A DNA stretch of 64,000 nucleotides from Gallionella sp. (GCA_028687575.1 JAQTZW010000002.1:62001-126000); one strand, 5' to 3'; numbered from the stretch's first letter, positions 12,122 through 24,496 are shown. Notes: a model not told the origin generated them from the letters alone. Program-made: numbers and translations.

Positions 12122-14074
12122 TTGAACAATTTTAAAAGTATTGCAATCTGGCTGGTCGTAGCACTGGTATTGATGACCGTGTTCAACCAACTCAATTCAC
12201 ACCAGCAGCAGTCTGCGCAAGGACATCTTGATTATTCGCAGTTCCTTGCTGAAGCCAAGAATGGCCATATAACCAAGGTGCTTATCGAAGGGCGCAATCT
12301 GACTGCGACCACGGTGGATGGCAAGCGCATCAGTACCTATGCCCCCAGCAATGACATCTGGATGGTTTCCGACCTGCTGAAGAATGGCGTGGACATCGAG
12401 GCCAAACCTGAGGAGGGAGAGTCCTTCCTGATGAGCATTTTCGACTCGTGGTTCCCGATGATCTTGCTGATCGCGGTGTGGGTGTTCTTCATGCGCCAGA
12501 TGCAGGGCGGCGGCAAGGGCGGCGCGTTCTCGTTCGGCAAGAGCAAGGCGCGCCTGCTGGATGAAGCCAAGGAGCGCGTGACTTTTGCCGATGTGGCTGG
12601 TTGCGATGAAGCCAAGGAGGAAGTGGGCGAGTTGGTGGACTTCCTGCGCGACCCTTCCAAATTCCAGAATCTGGGCGGACGCATCCCGCGCGGCGTACTG
12701 ATGGTGGGTAGCCCCGGCACCGGTAAGACCCTGCTGGCCAAGGCCATTGCCGGCGAAGCAAAAGTGCCGTTCTTCTCCATCTCCGGCTCCGATTTTGTCG
12801 AGATGTTCGTCGGTGTGGGCGCGGCGCGCGTGCGCGACATGTTCGAACAGGCCAAGAAAAATTCTCCCTGCATCATCTTCATAGACGAGATTGATGCCGT
12901 GGGTCGCCAGCGCGGTGCGGGTCTGGGCGGCGGCAATGATGAGCGCGAACAGACGCTCAACGCGCTGCTGGTTGAGATGGATGGTTTTGAGGGGTCTTCC
13001 GGCGTGATTGTGATTGCCGCCACCAACCGTCCCGATGTGCTGGATGCTGCGCTGTTGCGTCCGGGTCGCTTCGATCGTCAGGTGGTCGTGCCCTTGCCGG
13101 ACATCCGTGGTCGCGAGCAGATTTTGCAGGTACACATGCGCAAGATTCCGAGTGCGCCGGACGTGGATGCCAGCATACTGGCACGCGGCACGCCGGGCAT
13201 GTCAGGTGCTGATTTGGCCAATCTGGTCAACGAGGCGGCGCTGTTCGCGGCGCGGCGCGGTAAGCGTTTTGTCGAAATGGACGACTTCGAGTCCGCCAAG
13301 GACAAGATTTTCATGGGTGCGGAACGCCGCTCCATCGTGATGCCTGAAGAAGAGCGTCGCAACACCGCCTACCACGAGTCCGGCCATGCGGTGGTCGCCA
13401 AGCTGATGCCCAAGACCGATCCGGTGCACAAGGTCAGCATCATCCCGCGCGGTCGTGCGCTGGGCGTGACCATGCAACTGCCGTCCGAAGACCGCTACAG
13501 CATGGACAGGGAGCGCATCCTGTCCACCATCGCGGTGCTGTTCGGTGGTCGCATCGCCGAAGAGATATTCATGAATCAGATGACCACCGGGGCATCGAAC
13601 GATTTCGAGCGTGCCACCGACATGGCCCGCAAGATGGTCACCCAGTGGGGTATGTCCGAGGCGCTGGGCACCATGGTGTACGGCGAGAACGAGGGCGAGG
13701 TGTTCCTGGGCCGTTCGGTCACCACGCACAAGAACATCTCCGAGGCCACCATGCAGAAGGTGGATAACGAGATTCGCCGCATTCTGGACGAGCAGTATGC
13801 GCTGGCTCGCCGCTTGATCGAGACGCATCGCGACAAGATGGAAACGATGACCCAGGCTCTGCTGGAATGGGAAACGATAGATGCTGACCAGGTCAACGAC
13901 ATCATGGAAGGCAAGCCACCGCGTCCGCCCAAACCCAGCCAGGCGATGAATTCACCTCAACCGCCGAAAGATCAGGCACCTACCGCGCCTGCTGAGGCGG
14001 TTTCCAGCGAGCCGACAGTTGCGAACACGCCGCCACCGGCGAACAAGCCAACCGAACCGGCCCAGGAAAGCTGA
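12122..14074 (+). CDS. ftsH: ATP-dependent zinc metalloprotease FtsH
   Basis: FtsH is a membrane-anchored AAA+ protease that degrades misfolded membrane proteins and regulators. The 650 residues show TM1 (about 6-22), a periplasmic domain, TM2 (about 103-122), a Walker A loop near 195-202, Walker B IIFIDEID, the second region of homology ([20 protein letters not shown]) and the zinc site HESGH (418-422). The start is TTG with AAGGA six bases upstream. Two details are odd: the Walker A reads GSPGTGKT rather than the usual GPPGTGKT, and the last 50 residues form a Pro/Ala-rich tail. It lies between rlmE and folP-glmM. Confidence 0.97.
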   Translation: MNNFKSIAIWLVVALVLMTVFNQLNSHQQQSAQGHLDYSQFLAEAKNGHITKVLIEGRNLTATTVDGKRISTYAPSNDIWMVSDLLKNGVDIEAKPEEGESFLMSIFDSWFPMILLIAVWVFFMRQMQGGGKGGAFSFGKSKARLLDEAKERVTFADVAGCDEAKEEVGELVDFLRDPSKFQNLGGRIPRGVLMVGSPGTGKTLLAKAIAGEAKVPFFSISGSDFVEMFVGVGAARVRDMFEQAKKNSPCIIFIDEIDAVGRQRGAGLGGGNDEREQTLNALLVEMDGFEGSSGVIVIAATNRPDVLDAALLRPGRFDRQVVVPLPDIRGREQILQVHMRKIPSAPDVDASILARGTPGMSGADLANLVNEAALFAARRGKRFVEMDDFESAKDKIFMGAERRSIVMPEEERRNTAYHESGHAVVAKLMPKTDPVHKVSIIPRGRALGVTMQLPSEDRYSMDRERILSTIAVLFGGRIAEEIFMNQMTTGASNDFERATDMARKMVTQWGMSEALGTMVYGENEGEVFLGRSVTTHKNISEATMQKVDNEIRRILDEQYALARRLIETHRDKMETMTQALLEWETIDADQVNDIMEGKPPRPPKPSQAMNSPQPPKDQAPTAPAEAVSSEPTVANTPPPANKPTEPAQES

Positions 14075-14081
14075 CAAAGCT

Positions 14082-14161
14082 GTGAAAGGTGAAAAGTTAA
14101 ACGTGAAAGGTAACAACCTCACGCACTTTTCACCTTTCACCTTTCACCTTTCACGTCTCAC
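14082..14161. repeat. Inverted repeat of heptamer arrays (GTGAAAN) between ftsH and folP
   Basis: The left arm (14082-14111) reads GTGAAAG, GTGAAAA, GTTAAAC, GTGAAAG, GT. The right arm (14125-14161) is five inverted units (ACTTTTC, ACCTTTC three times, ACGTCTC) plus AC. The right arm ends on the base directly before the folP ATG, replacing any normal Shine-Dalgarno. The period is exactly 7 bp and the unit is the same as in the carA-carB element. Confidence 0.9.
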
Positions 14162-14989
14162 ATGTTCCTCCATTGCGGCCCATTCCAGCTTGACCTGTCC
14201 CGCCCACGGGTGATGGGCATCGTCAACGTCACCCCCGATTCGTTTTCTGACGGCGGACAGCATTTGAGTGTTGATGCGGCTCTGGCGCATGCCTTGCAAT
14301 TGGTCGAGGCGGGGGCGGACATGCTGGACATCGGCGGTGAATCCACCCGTCCCGGCGCACAACCGGTCAGCATCCAGCAGGAACTGGCGCGCGTGATTCC
14401 CGTGATCGAGGGGTTGCGCGGGGTTTCAGTTCCGGTTTCCATAGACACCTTCAAGCCCGAAGTGATGAAACAAGCCATCGCGGCGGGTGCGTCCATGGTC
14501 AACGACATCAACGCGTTGCAGGATGAGGCGGCGATGCGCGCCGTGGCGGCCAGCGATGCGGCGGTGTGTTTGATGCACAAGCAGGGCGACCCTCAGACAA
14601 TGCAGATGAATCCCGATTACCGCGATGTGGTGGCGGAGGTGGCAGACTTTTTGCAACAGCGCGTCAAGGCGGCGCAAGCGGCAGGGATAGATTGCACACG
14701 CATCGTGGTTGATCCCGGATTCGGTTTTGGCAAGACACTCGAGCATAATGTCGCGCTGTTGCGCGAACTGCCACTGTTTCGAACACTGGGCGTGCCGATA
14801 TTGGCCGGGTTGTCGCGCAAATCCATGCTGGGTGCGCTGACCGGACGCGATGTTGAACACCGTCAGTCGGTCAGCGTTGTGGCGGCGTTGCTCGCGGTGC
14901 AGCGGGGTGCAGCCATTGTGCGGGTGCACGATGTGCGTGAGACAGTGGATGCCTTGAAAATTTGGAACGTAATCAGCGGAGAGCAGTGA
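14162..14989 (+). CDS. folP: Dihydropteroate synthase
   Basis: FolP condenses p-aminobenzoate with hydroxymethyl-dihydropterin diphosphate in folate synthesis and is the sulfonamide target. The 275-residue TIM barrel shows the two signatures [15 protein letters not shown] (near residue 17) and [11 protein letters not shown], then DPGFGFGKT and GLSRKSMLG. The ATG at 14162 gives normal family length, yet it is preceded directly by a heptamer repeat arm and no Shine-Dalgarno is visible. The stop overlaps the glmM start by one base (TGATG), so the two genes are translationally coupled. Confidence 0.96.
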   Translation: MFLHCGPFQLDLSRPRVMGIVNVTPDSFSDGGQHLSVDAALAHALQLVEAGADMLDIGGESTRPGAQPVSIQQELARVIPVIEGLRGVSVPVSIDTFKPEVMKQAIAAGASMVNDINALQDEAAMRAVAASDAAVCLMHKQGDPQTMQMNPDYRDVVAEVADFLQQRVKAAQAAGIDCTRIVVDPGFGFGKTLEHNVALLRELPLFRTLGVPILAGLSRKSMLGALTGRDVEHRQSVSVVAALLAVQRGAAIVRVHDVRETVDALKIWNVISGEQ

Positions 14990-16341
14990 TGAGCAGAAAA
15001 TATTTTGGCACGGATGGTGTGCGCGGTAGAGTCGGCGAATTTCCGATCACCCCGCATTTTGTATTGAATCTGGGCTATGCCGCAGGCAAGGTATTGGCCC
15101 ATCTGGAGCATACCCCTGGTGAGCGCCCTGCCGTGCTGATCGGCAAGGACACACGCATTTCTGGCTATATGCTGGAGTCTGCGTTGCAGGCGGGACTGAT
15201 TGCAGCCGGCGTGGACGTCTATCTGGCCGGCCCGATCCCGACCCCCGCCGTGGCCTACCTGACCCGCACACTGCGCCTGCAGGCCGGCATCGTGATCTCG
15301 GCTTCGCACAATCCCTTCGAGGATAACGGCATCAAGTTCTTCTCGGCCACCGGTTCCAAGCTGCCGGACAGCATCGAGCACGAGATCGAGGCCAGGCTGG
15401 AGGACGCGATCAAGATCGAATCCTCCAACCATCTGGGCAAGGCCAAGCGCCTGGACGATGCGGCGGGCCGCTACATCGAGTTCTGCAAGAGCACTTTCCC
15501 GTCGGCGATGAACCTGCGCGGCATGAAGATCGTGGTGGACTGCGCGCACGGTGCGACTTACCACATTGCCTCGCACGTATTGCACGAATTGGGTGCTGAA
15601 GTGGTCGCCATCGGTATCAAGCCGGACGGCAAGAATATCAACGACGGCTACGGCGCGACTTCGCCGGCTAACCTGCAACAGGCGGTGGTCGAGCATCAGG
15701 CCGATGTCGGCGTCGCGCTGGATGGCGATGGCGACCGGCTGATCATGGTGGACGGCAGCGGTAAACTCTACGACGGCGACCAGTTGCTGTACATCATCGC
15801 CAAACAGCGTCAGGCTCAGGGCCGGCTGAGCGGCGGCGTGGTCGGCACGCTGATGACCAATCTGGCGTTCGAGCATGCCATGCAGCGCATGGGTATCCCG
15901 TTCCTGCGCGCCAATGTCGGCGACCGCTATGTGATGGAATTGCTGCAAGCCAACGGCTGGCAGATCGGCGGCGAGAATTCCGGCCACATCATCTGCCTGG
16001 ACAAACACAGCACCGGCGACGGCATCGTCTCTGCGCTGGAAGTGCTGCACGCGCTGCGCATCAACAAGATGAGCCTGGCGCAGATCTCCGAGGATTTGCA
16101 ACTCTACCCGCAAGTGCTGATAAACGTGCGCGTACAAGGTGCCGGCAAGCTCAAGGATAACGCGCAGATCAAGGCGGCGGTGCTGGACGCCGAGCGCACC
16201 CTGAACGGCAGGGGGCGCGTGCTGCTGCGTCCGTCCGGCACCGAACCGCTGCTGCGCGTGATGGTGGAAGGCGAGGACGGCGTGCTGGTCAGGAAATGCG
16301 CCGAACAAATCGCCGACGTGGTCAAGGCCGTGGCAGCCTGA
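14989..16341 (+). CDS. glmM: Phosphoglucosamine mutase
   Basis: GlmM converts glucosamine-6-phosphate to glucosamine-1-phosphate for UDP-GlcNAc, peptidoglycan and LPS. The protein has 450 residues. It shows YFGTDGVRG at the start, the phosphoserine loop [12 protein letters not shown] with the active serine at S106, the metal site DGDGDR, a substrate loop GGENSGH and the C-terminal phosphate loop [12 protein letters not shown]. The ORF stays open nine codons upstream, but ATG 14989 overlaps the folP stop, has GGAG upstream and gives the usual [10 protein letters not shown] start. folP-glmM is a conserved pair downstream of ftsH. Confidence 0.97.
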   Translation: MSRKYFGTDGVRGRVGEFPITPHFVLNLGYAAGKVLAHLEHTPGERPAVLIGKDTRISGYMLESALQAGLIAAGVDVYLAGPIPTPAVAYLTRTLRLQAGIVISASHNPFEDNGIKFFSATGSKLPDSIEHEIEARLEDAIKIESSNHLGKAKRLDDAAGRYIEFCKSTFPSAMNLRGMKIVVDCAHGATYHIASHVLHELGAEVVAIGIKPDGKNINDGYGATSPANLQQAVVEHQADVGVALDGDGDRLIMVDGSGKLYDGDQLLYIIAKQRQAQGRLSGGVVGTLMTNLAFEHAMQRMGIPFLRANVGDRYVMELLQANGWQIGGENSGHIICLDKHSTGDGIVSALEVLHALRINKMSLAQISEDLQLYPQVLINVRVQGAGKLKDNAQIKAAVLDAERTLNGRGRVLLRPSGTEPLLRVMVEGEDGVLVRKCAEQIADVVKAVAA

Positions 16342-16368
16342 CGAACCGACTGCGCAACGCCCGACAGT

Positions 16369-17286
16369 TTATCCAGCCGGACGTTGCCGGCAGCCCTTCA
16401 GACGTTCTGGCTGCCAGTTCGCCACTGCCCAATCCAGCACTTCCGCGACCGTGCCGCACCGCAATTCGGCGGGCGGTTGCTGGCGCAGGAATTCTAGCGC
16501 TGCCACCAGCGTTGCGATGGCTTCATCTGACTTGATGGCGGGGGCCAGCGTCTGCTTGCTGAGTTTCTCGCCCGCCGCGTTTATCGCCACCGGCAAGTGA
16601 ACGTAGGCCGGTGTTTCCAATCCCAACAAGCCCTGCAACCATAGCTGGCGCGGCGTCGAATCGAGCAGGTCTGCGCCGCGTACCACGTGGGTCACGCCCT
16701 GCGCCGCATCGTCCACCACCACCGCCAGTTGATAGGCGAACAAGCCATCGGCGCGCTTCACCACAAAGTCGCCGATGTCACGTTCCAGATGCTGGGATTG
16801 CGGGCCTTGCAGCGCGTCGGTGTAGCCGACCGGCGAAGGGGGAAGGGAGAAGGGGGAAGGGTGCAGGTCGGTGCGCACCCGCCAGGCGCGGCCCTCGCGT
16901 CCGGCAGGCAGGCTGTTGCGGCAGGTTCCCGGATAGACCGGCCCGTCAGGGCCGTGCAGCGCCGAGTCGGCGATCTCGCGGCGCGTGCAGCCGCAGGGAT
17001 AGGCCGCACCGCTGTCTTGCAATTGTTGCAGCGCGGCCTCGTAAGCCTCGCTGCGCCGGCTCTGATACATCACCTCGCCGTCCCATTCCAGCCCGAACGC
17101 CTCCAGCGTGTGCAAAATGCCGTCTGCCGCTCCCGGTACGCAGCGCGGCGCATCGAGGTCCTCCATGCGCACCAGCCAAGTGCCGTGATGATGTTTCGCG
17201 TCCAGATAACTGCCGAGCGCTGCGACCAGCGAGCCGAAATGCAGCGGGCCGGTGGGGGAGGGGGCGAAGCGCCCGCGATAATTCAT
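16369..17286 (-). CDS. gluQ: Glutamyl-Q tRNA(Asp) synthetase
   Basis: GluQ is a truncated glutamyl-tRNA synthetase that attaches glutamate to queuosine in the anticodon of tRNA-Asp. The 305 residues contain the class I HIGH-like motif in PSPTGPLHFGS (9-19), a zinc-site set C98, C100, Y118, C122, and the KMSKS-like KLSKQ; the anticodon-binding domain is absent, as expected. Residues 142-153 (PSPFSLPPSP segment) are encoded by four tandem heptamers, an apparent repeat expansion inside the gene. The start codon overlaps the upstream nuclease-like gene by four bases, so it is probably coupled to it and to clpA. Confidence 0.93.
   Translation of the reverse strand: MNYRGRFAPSPTGPLHFGSLVAALGSYLDAKHHHGTWLVRMEDLDAPRCVPGAADGILHTLEAFGLEWDGEVMYQSRRSEAYEAALQQLQDSGAAYPCGCTRREIADSALHGPDGPVYPGTCRNSLPAGREGRAWRVRTDLHPSPFSLPPSPVGYTDALQGPQSQHLERDIGDFVVKRADGLFAYQLAVVVDDAAQGVTHVVRGADLLDSTPRQLWLQGLLGLETPAYVHLPVAINAAGEKLSKQTLAPAIKSDEAIATLVAALEFLRQQPPAELRCGTVAEVLDWAVANWQPERLKGCRQRPAG
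16835..16862. repeat. Four tandem heptamers inside gluQ
   Basis: On the plus strand the units are GAAGGGG, GAAGGGA, GAAGGGG and GAAGGGT, exactly 7 bp apart. They lie inside the coding sequence of gluQ and encode a Ser/Pro-rich loop (residues 142-153). The unit type is that of the inverted repeat at 10965-11039, but there is no inverted partner here. Confidence 0.85.
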
Positions 17287-17750
17287 GGAAGCTGCGACAA
17301 GCGCGCTCGCAGCTCAAACTTGGCTAGCACCTCTGCACGCTTTTCTGCCAAATGAATCCCAAACTCTGCTTCTGATGCATTGGGAAAACTGTGTTTCTCC
17401 AACAACCCATCAGTAGGGCTATCCCAATCCGAGCGTGTGAACAAATATGCAGCGGGTGGCCGACTTTCTCGCAACACAATTAAACAAACCAATAACGCGG
17501 AACTAAATTTGCTCTCTTTAACGAACGTATAGTTATTGCCAGTTATTGTTTTTACTTGGACATCAAAGTGCTTACCATCTTCCCTGCGTGCAACAAAATC
17601 TATACCTCGATCATCAACTTCGGACGAGAAAATTAGGAAATTCTTCATCATTGCGAACTCCATCTTCGCAAAATATTCCCCGTACATCCCTTTCTGAAGT
17701 CTGCCTAAATTTAGCTTTGACCACTGATAGTGATCCAAGGGGCCGCTCAT
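17283..17750 (-). CDS. Small PD-(D/E)XK-like nuclease-fold protein
   Basis: This 155-residue protein is not a named family I can assign with certainty. It carries a restriction-endonuclease-like motif set: E25, D51 in the GIDF segment, and Q65-V-K67 in DVQVK, in the order expected for PD-(D/E)XK enzymes. No DNA-recognition or membrane segment is seen. Its base composition looks distinctly more AT-rich than clpA or gluQ, suggesting acquisition. It nonetheless overlaps the clpA stop and the gluQ start by four bases on each side, so it sits within one translationally coupled operon. It could be a nuclease, a defence protein or an inactive fold relative. Confidence 0.7.
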   Translation of the reverse strand: MSGPLDHYQWSKLNLGRLQKGMYGEYFAKMEFAMMKNFLIFSSEVDDRGIDFVARREDGKHFDVQVKTITGNNYTFVKESKFSSALLVCLIVLRESRPPAAYLFTRSDWDSPTDGLLEKHSFPNASEAEFGIHLAEKRAEVLAKFELRARLSQLP

Positions 17751-19993
17751 ACAGCCACCGCTTCTTCTTCGAACTCCAGCACCACCTTTCCGTCCTGCAC
17801 GTCCACGGTGACTTTGCCGCCGTTAGCGAGTTTGCCGAACAGCAGTTCGTCGGCCAGCGCGCTGCGGATGGTGTCCTGGATCAGCCTTGCCATCGGGCGG
17901 GCGCCCATTTGCGGGTCGAAGCCGTGGGCGGCGAGGTGATCTTTCAGCGCGTCGGTGAAGATCGCGTCCACTTTTTTGTCGTGCAGCTGTTCTTCGAGCT
18001 GCATCAGGAACTTGTCCACCACGCGCAGGATGACCGGCTTGTCCAGCGGCGCGAAGGAGACGATGGCATCCAGCCGGTTGCGGAATTCAGGCGTGAACAA
18101 TCGCTTGATGTCGGCCATCTCGTCGCCGCTGGCGGACACCTTGGTGAAGCCGATCTGGGTCTTGTTCAGCGCCTCCGCGCCCGCGTTGGTGGTCATGATG
18201 ACCACCACGTTGCGGAAGTCGGCCTTGCGGCCATTGTTGTCGGTCAGCGTGCCGTGATCCATCACCTGTAGCAGGATGTTGAAGATGTCCGGGTGGGCCT
18301 TCTCGATCTCGTCCAGCAGCAGCACGCAATGCGGTTGCTTGCTGATGGCCTCTGTCAACAACCCACCCTGATCGAAACCGACATAGCCGGGTGGTGCGCC
18401 GATCAGGCGGCTGACTGCGTGGCGCTCCATGTATTCGGACATGTCGAAGCGGTGGATGGGCATGCCCATGATGAAGGCGAGCTGGCGGGCGACCTCGGTC
18501 TTGCCGACCCCGGTGGGGCCGGAGAACAAAAAGCTGCCGATCGGCTTTTGCGGGTTGCCCAGCCCTGAGCGCGACATCTTGATGGCGCGCGCCAGCACTT
18601 CGATTGCCTTGTCCTGGCCGAACACGGTGGTTTTCAGGTCGCGGTCGAGGTGCTTCAGGGCGTTGATGTCGTCATGCGACACGGTGCGCGTCGGGATGCG
18701 CGCGATCTTGGCGATGATCTCCTCGATCTCGTGTTTGCCGACCACTTTCTTCTGTTTGGACTTGGGCAGGATGCGTTGTGCCGCACCGGCTTCGTCCAGC
18801 ACGTCTATCGCCTTGTCGGGCAGGTGGCGATCGTTGATGAAGCGCGCAGAAAGTTCGACGGCACTGGTGATCGCAGCGGCGCTGAACTTGATGCCGTGAT
18901 GTTCCTCGAAGCGCGATTTCAGGCCCTTGAGTATCTCGACGGTCTGTTCGACCGATGGCTCGGATACGTCAACTTTCTGGAAGCGGCGCGACAGCGCGGA
19001 ATCTTTTTCGAAGATGCCGCGATATTCCTGATAGGTGGTCGCACCTATGCATTTGAGCGCGCCGGAGGACAGCGCCGGTTTCAGCAGGTTGGAGGCGTCC
19101 ATCGTGCCGCCGGAAGCCGCGCCCGCGCCGATCAGCGTGTGGATCTCGTCTATGAACAAAATGGCGTGGGGCGCGTCTTTCAGTTCCTTCAGCACCGCCT
19201 TCAGGCGCTGCTCGAAATCGCCGCGATACTTGGTGCCGGCCAGCAGCGCGCCCATGTCCAGCGAATAGACGCGCGCGTCTTTCAGCACTTCAGGAACATC
19301 GTCCTCGACGATGCGGCGCGCCAGACCTTCGGCGATCGCGGTCTTGCCCACGCCAGCTTCGCCGACCAGCAGCGGGTTGTTCTTGCGACGGCGGCACAGC
19401 GTCTGGATGACGCGATCCAGTTCCAGCTTGCGGCCGATCAGCGGGTCTATCTTGCCGGCCAGCGCCTCGGCGTTCAGATCCAGCGTGTACTGCTTCAGCA
19501 CGCCATCGTCTGTGGCGGGCTGCTCGGCAGGCGCTTCGGCGGGTGCCGGCTGGCTGGCTGGCTGAGCGGTGCCGCCGTGCACGATGTGGTTGACCACGTC
19601 CAGCCGGTTGATATTGCGCTGGGTCAGGAAATGCACGGCATGGGAATCTTTCTCGCCGTACAGCGCGGCCAGGATGTTCGCACCGGAGATCTCCTTCTTG
19701 TTGGCCGATTGCGCGTGCAGGATGGCGCGCTGGATGACGCGCTGGAAACCCAGCGTCGGCTGGGTGTCCATCTCGCCGTGGCCAGGGACGACCGGGGTGT
19801 TGCTGTCTATGAAGGCGCTGATCACGCCGCGCAGTTCCTCGATGTCAGCCCCGCAGGCGCGCAGCACTTGCGCGGCGGAGGCGTTGTCCAGCATGGAGAG
19901 CAGCAGATGTTCCACGGTGATGAACTCGTGTCGTTTCTGGCGTGCCTCGACGAATGCCAGGTGCAGGCTAACTTCCAAATCTTGTGCAATCAT
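17747..19993 (-). CDS. clpA: ATP-dependent Clp protease ATP-binding subunit ClpA
   Basis: ClpA unfolds substrates, including N-degron proteins handed over by ClpS, and feeds them to ClpP. The 748 residues contain the N-terminal double Clp repeat (about 1-145), AAA1 with Walker A GEAGVGKT, and AAA2 with GPTGVGKT and [12 protein letters not shown]. The ORF is open 17 codons further, but ATG 19993 gives the standard [14 protein letters not shown] start with GGAGG nine bases upstream. One base separates it from the clpS stop, so clpS-clpA are coupled. The ClpP gene is not in the window. Confidence 0.97.
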   Translation of the reverse strand: MIAQDLEVSLHLAFVEARQKRHEFITVEHLLLSMLDNASAAQVLRACGADIEELRGVISAFIDSNTPVVPGHGEMDTQPTLGFQRVIQRAILHAQSANKKEISGANILAALYGEKDSHAVHFLTQRNINRLDVVNHIVHGGTAQPASQPAPAEAPAEQPATDDGVLKQYTLDLNAEALAGKIDPLIGRKLELDRVIQTLCRRRKNNPLLVGEAGVGKTAIAEGLARRIVEDDVPEVLKDARVYSLDMGALLAGTKYRGDFEQRLKAVLKELKDAPHAILFIDEIHTLIGAGAASGGTMDASNLLKPALSSGALKCIGATTYQEYRGIFEKDSALSRRFQKVDVSEPSVEQTVEILKGLKSRFEEHHGIKFSAAAITSAVELSARFINDRHLPDKAIDVLDEAGAAQRILPKSKQKKVVGKHEIEEIIAKIARIPTRTVSHDDINALKHLDRDLKTTVFGQDKAIEVLARAIKMSRSGLGNPQKPIGSFLFSGPTGVGKTEVARQLAFIMGMPIHRFDMSEYMERHAVSRLIGAPPGYVGFDQGGLLTEAISKQPHCVLLLDEIEKAHPDIFNILLQVMDHGTLTDNNGRKADFRNVVVIMTTNAGAEALNKTQIGFTKVSASGDEMADIKRLFTPEFRNRLDAIVSFAPLDKPVILRVVDKFLMQLEEQLHDKKVDAIFTDALKDHLAAHGFDPQMGARPMARLIQDTIRSALADELLFGKLANGGKVTVDVQDGKVVLEFEEEAVAV

Positions 19994-19994
19994 C

Positions 19995-20303
19995 TCAATT
20001 TTCCTCCATACCGCATCGTAGCGGATGTCCGCTTTGCTGTGCAAAGTCTGTTACTTGAGCAACCTTGGTTTCCGCGACATCGCGGGTGTAAATGCCGCAC
20101 ACTGCCGAACCTTCGTTGTGCACTTTGAGCATGATCTGCTGCGCACGTTCCAGGTTGATGCTAAAAAACCGCTGCAACACCTCAATGACGAATTCCATCG
20201 TGGTGTAATCGTCGTTGAACAGGATGACCTTGTACATGCCCGGCGGCTTGGTTGCGGTACGTTCCGGGGTGAGTACGGTATCGCTTTGGTGTTTAGTCGG
20301 CAT
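19995..20303 (-). CDS. clpS: ATP-dependent Clp protease adaptor ClpS
   Basis: ClpS binds the N-terminal domain of ClpA and delivers proteins with destabilising N-terminal residues. The core shows the signature [20 protein letters not shown], which holds the N-degron pocket residues, and the conserved [19 protein letters not shown] region. I chose ATG 20303 (102 residues). TTG or GTG starts up to 20327 are possible, since no good Shine-Dalgarno marks any of them. It is the first gene of the clpS-clpA-nuclease-gluQ series. Confidence 0.94.
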   Translation of the reverse strand: MPTKHQSDTVLTPERTATKPPGMYKVILFNDDYTTMEFVIEVLQRFFSINLERAQQIMLKVHNEGSAVCGIYTRDVAETKVAQVTDFAQQSGHPLRCGMEEN

Positions 20304-20396
20304 ATTCTGTGGGTATTTTGTCACCAATGAATCTGGGTAGCTTAATGATTAACGCCACTTTTTCAAGCCTGTTCAATAAAAACATTCAGTAACCGT

Positions 20397-20426
20397 TTGA
20401 CAAAAGTGGTGAACCAAGGTTAAAAA
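20397..20426 (+). promoter_or_regulatory. Probable promoter of the cold-shock gene
   Basis: A perfect TTGACA (20397-20402) is followed after 18 bp by TAAAAA (20421-20426). The resulting leader would be a little over 100 bases, which resembles the long structured 5' UTRs of cold-shock mRNAs. The -10 match is only 4 of 6. Confidence 0.5.
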
Positions 20427-20539
20427 GCGCACTGGCGTTTGGTTCAAAGTGTCTGCAGTACTGGTTTTGCCGTGTGCGGTTTTGGATTCAAACAGTTTGA
20501 CGGGGGGGACCCGTTAATTTTTTAAAAGGGAAGTCTCAC

Positions 20540-20743
20540 ATGGCAACTGGTACAGTTAAATGGTTCAACGATGCAAAAGGTTTCGGTTTCATCACTCCGG
20601 ATGATGGCAGCGAAGACCTGTTTGCACACTTTTCCGCAATCAACATGAGCGGTTTCAAGTCTCTGCAAGAAGGTCAAAAAGTCAGCTTCGACGTGACTCA
20701 AGGCCCTAAAGGCAAGCAAGCATCCAACATCCAGTCGGCCTAA
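20540..20743 (+). CDS. Cold-shock domain protein (CspA family)
   Basis: This is a 67-residue single cold-shock domain that binds single-stranded RNA/DNA as a chaperone. Both nucleic-acid-binding motifs are intact: KGFGFIT (RNP1) and LFAHFSAI (RNP2-like). A Shine-Dalgarno AAGGGAAG precedes the ATG. It stands alone with its own upstream promoter-like sequence, a long leader and a strong terminator. Whether it is cold-induced or constitutive cannot be told from sequence. Confidence 0.96.
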   Translation: MATGTVKWFNDAKGFGFITPDDGSEDLFAHFSAINMSGFKSLQEGQKVSFDVTQGPKGKQASNIQSA

Positions 20744-20760
20744 TCGCCCACTGAGTTGAA

Positions 20761-20793
20761 AAAAGCCCGCCACGAAAGTGGCGGGCTTTTTTT
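20761..20793. terminator. Strong bidirectional intrinsic terminator (cold-shock gene / icd)
   Basis: A perfect 10-bp stem AGCCCGCCAC / GTGGCGGGCT closes a GAAA tetraloop and is followed by seven T on the plus strand. The reverse strand also ends in a T run, so it can stop the convergent icd transcript too. Confidence 0.95.
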
Positions 20794-20847
20794 GCGGCAC
20801 CGTTACCAAAGCGGTGCGCCATACCGCCCGACCGGGGCGGTACACCG

Positions 20848-23178
<2,331 letters not shown>

Positions 23179-23183
23179 TCATC

Positions 23184-23720
23184 ATGGGAAGCATTCTGCT
23201 ATTCAACAAACCGTTCGGTGTGATCTGCCAATTCAGCCCCGACGGGCTGCATCCAACGCTGGCGGATTATATCCTCCTTCCCGGATTTTATCCCGCCGGA
23301 AGGCTGGACACCGACAGCGAGGGTTTGCTGCTGCTGACCGACGACGGCAAGCTGCAACACCGTATCACCGACCCGAAACACAAGCTGCCCAAGACTTACT
23401 GGGTGCAGGTCGAGGGCGTGCCGGACGATGCGGCGCTGGAAAAACTGCGTCGTGGGGTGCAGCTCAAGGACGGCCTGACGCTGCCCGCCGAAGCAGGCCT
23501 GATGGCCGAACCCGCCAACCTCTGGCCGCGCACCCCGTCGGTGCGCTTTCGCAAGGAAATCCCCACCAGTTGGCTGCGACTCACCATCCGCGAAGGCCGC
23601 AACCGCCAGGTGCGCCGCATGACCGCCGCCGTCGGTTTTCCCACGCTGCGGCTGATCCGCTACGCCATCGGCGAGTGGACGCTGGACGGGCTGATGCCGG
23701 GGGAGTCGCGCAAGGTCTGA
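23184..23720 (+). CDS. rluE: 23S rRNA pseudouridine synthase, RluE-like
   Basis: The 178-residue protein belongs to the RsuA/RluB/E/F family, which isomerises uridine in rRNA. The catalytic aspartate sits in [16 protein letters not shown], and the second conserved block is [13 protein letters not shown]. It lacks an N-terminal S4 domain, which matches RluE (U2457) rather than RluB or RsuA. The ORF is open 39 codons upstream, overlapping icd, but ATG 23184 has AGGA seven bases before it and yields the typical [10 protein letters not shown] start. RluE specificity is inferred from size and domain make-up. Confidence 0.9.
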   Translation: MGSILLFNKPFGVICQFSPDGLHPTLADYILLPGFYPAGRLDTDSEGLLLLTDDGKLQHRITDPKHKLPKTYWVQVEGVPDDAALEKLRRGVQLKDGLTLPAEAGLMAEPANLWPRTPSVRFRKEIPTSWLRLTIREGRNRQVRRMTAAVGFPTLRLIRYAIGEWTLDGLMPGESRKV

Positions 23721-23772
23721 TTGCCGCCCGGCGCTGAGGCTGCTACCCTGGTGCCTTTTTTGGGGAATCACT

Positions 23773-24459
23773 ATGAGAATCTGGCTGGCATTATGTCTGG
23801 CGTTGTTCATTGCCACCGCAGCGGCGGAAGAGGCGGCAGCGCCTGCTCCGGCGACCCGCGTGAGCGGCGAAGTGCTGGAGGTGAAGGATGTCACCAACTA
23901 CACCTATCTGCGTCTGAAGGTGGCAGGCGGCGAGGTGTGGGCGGCGGTCAGCACGGCTCCGGTCAAGGTCGGCGAGAACGTCACGATCGAAAATGCGATG
24001 ACACTGACCGACTTCAACAGCAAGTCGTTGAACCGCACTTTCAAGACCATCGTGTTCGGCAGTCTGGCCGGTGCCGGCGGCAAGGGGGCGGATTTGGCGA
24101 CACCGCATGGCAGCAAAGTGGTGGACGACGGCAAAATCAAAGTGACCAGAGCGGTCGGTCCGGATGCCCATACCGTCGAGGAGATCGTCACCCGCGCGGC
24201 CAGTCTCAAGGACAAGACCGTGCTGCTGCGCGCCAAGGTCGTCAAATACAACCCGGAGATCATGGGCAAGAACTGGTTGCACCTGCGCGACGGCACGGGT
24301 TCAGAGGCTAAGGGCAGCAACGATATTTTGGTGACTACTTCAAGTCAGGCTCATCCTGGCGATGTGGTGACGGTCAAGGGCCGAGTGCGCACCGGCAAGG
24401 ACTTCGGCGCAGGCTACTCCTACAAGGTGATGATAGAAGACGCGAAACTGCTACCGTGA
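23773..24459 (+). CDS. Secreted OB-fold protein of unknown function
   Basis: The 228-residue protein has a signal peptide (about 1-19, cleavage after ATAAA). Two similar beta-rich segments follow: about 28-95 (TRVSGEVLEVKDVTNYTYLRLKVAGG) and about 140-227 (KTVLLRAKVVKYN, GKNWLHLRDGTG). These resemble the OB-fold tRNA/helicase-type pattern, but in an exported protein. No enzyme residues or metal motif are evident. Related exported OB proteins are known beside cytochrome and redox genes, but no such genes are adjacent here. Function is unknown. Confidence 0.7.
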   Translation: MRIWLALCLALFIATAAAEEAAAPAPATRVSGEVLEVKDVTNYTYLRLKVAGGEVWAAVSTAPVKVGENVTIENAMTLTDFNSKSLNRTFKTIVFGSLAGAGGKGADLATPHGSKVVDDGKIKVTRAVGPDAHTVEEIVTRAASLKDKTVLLRAKVVKYNPEIMGKNWLHLRDGTGSEAKGSNDILVTTSSQAHPGDVVTVKGRVRTGKDFGAGYSYKVMIEDAKLLP

Positions 24460-24496
24460 AGCGCGTGCAGCCCCTACTTTTACATTGGGCGACACA

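Noticed and set aside
18650-20128. 492-residue open frame opposite clpA
   Set aside because: Antisense shadow of clpA; no plausible protein character.
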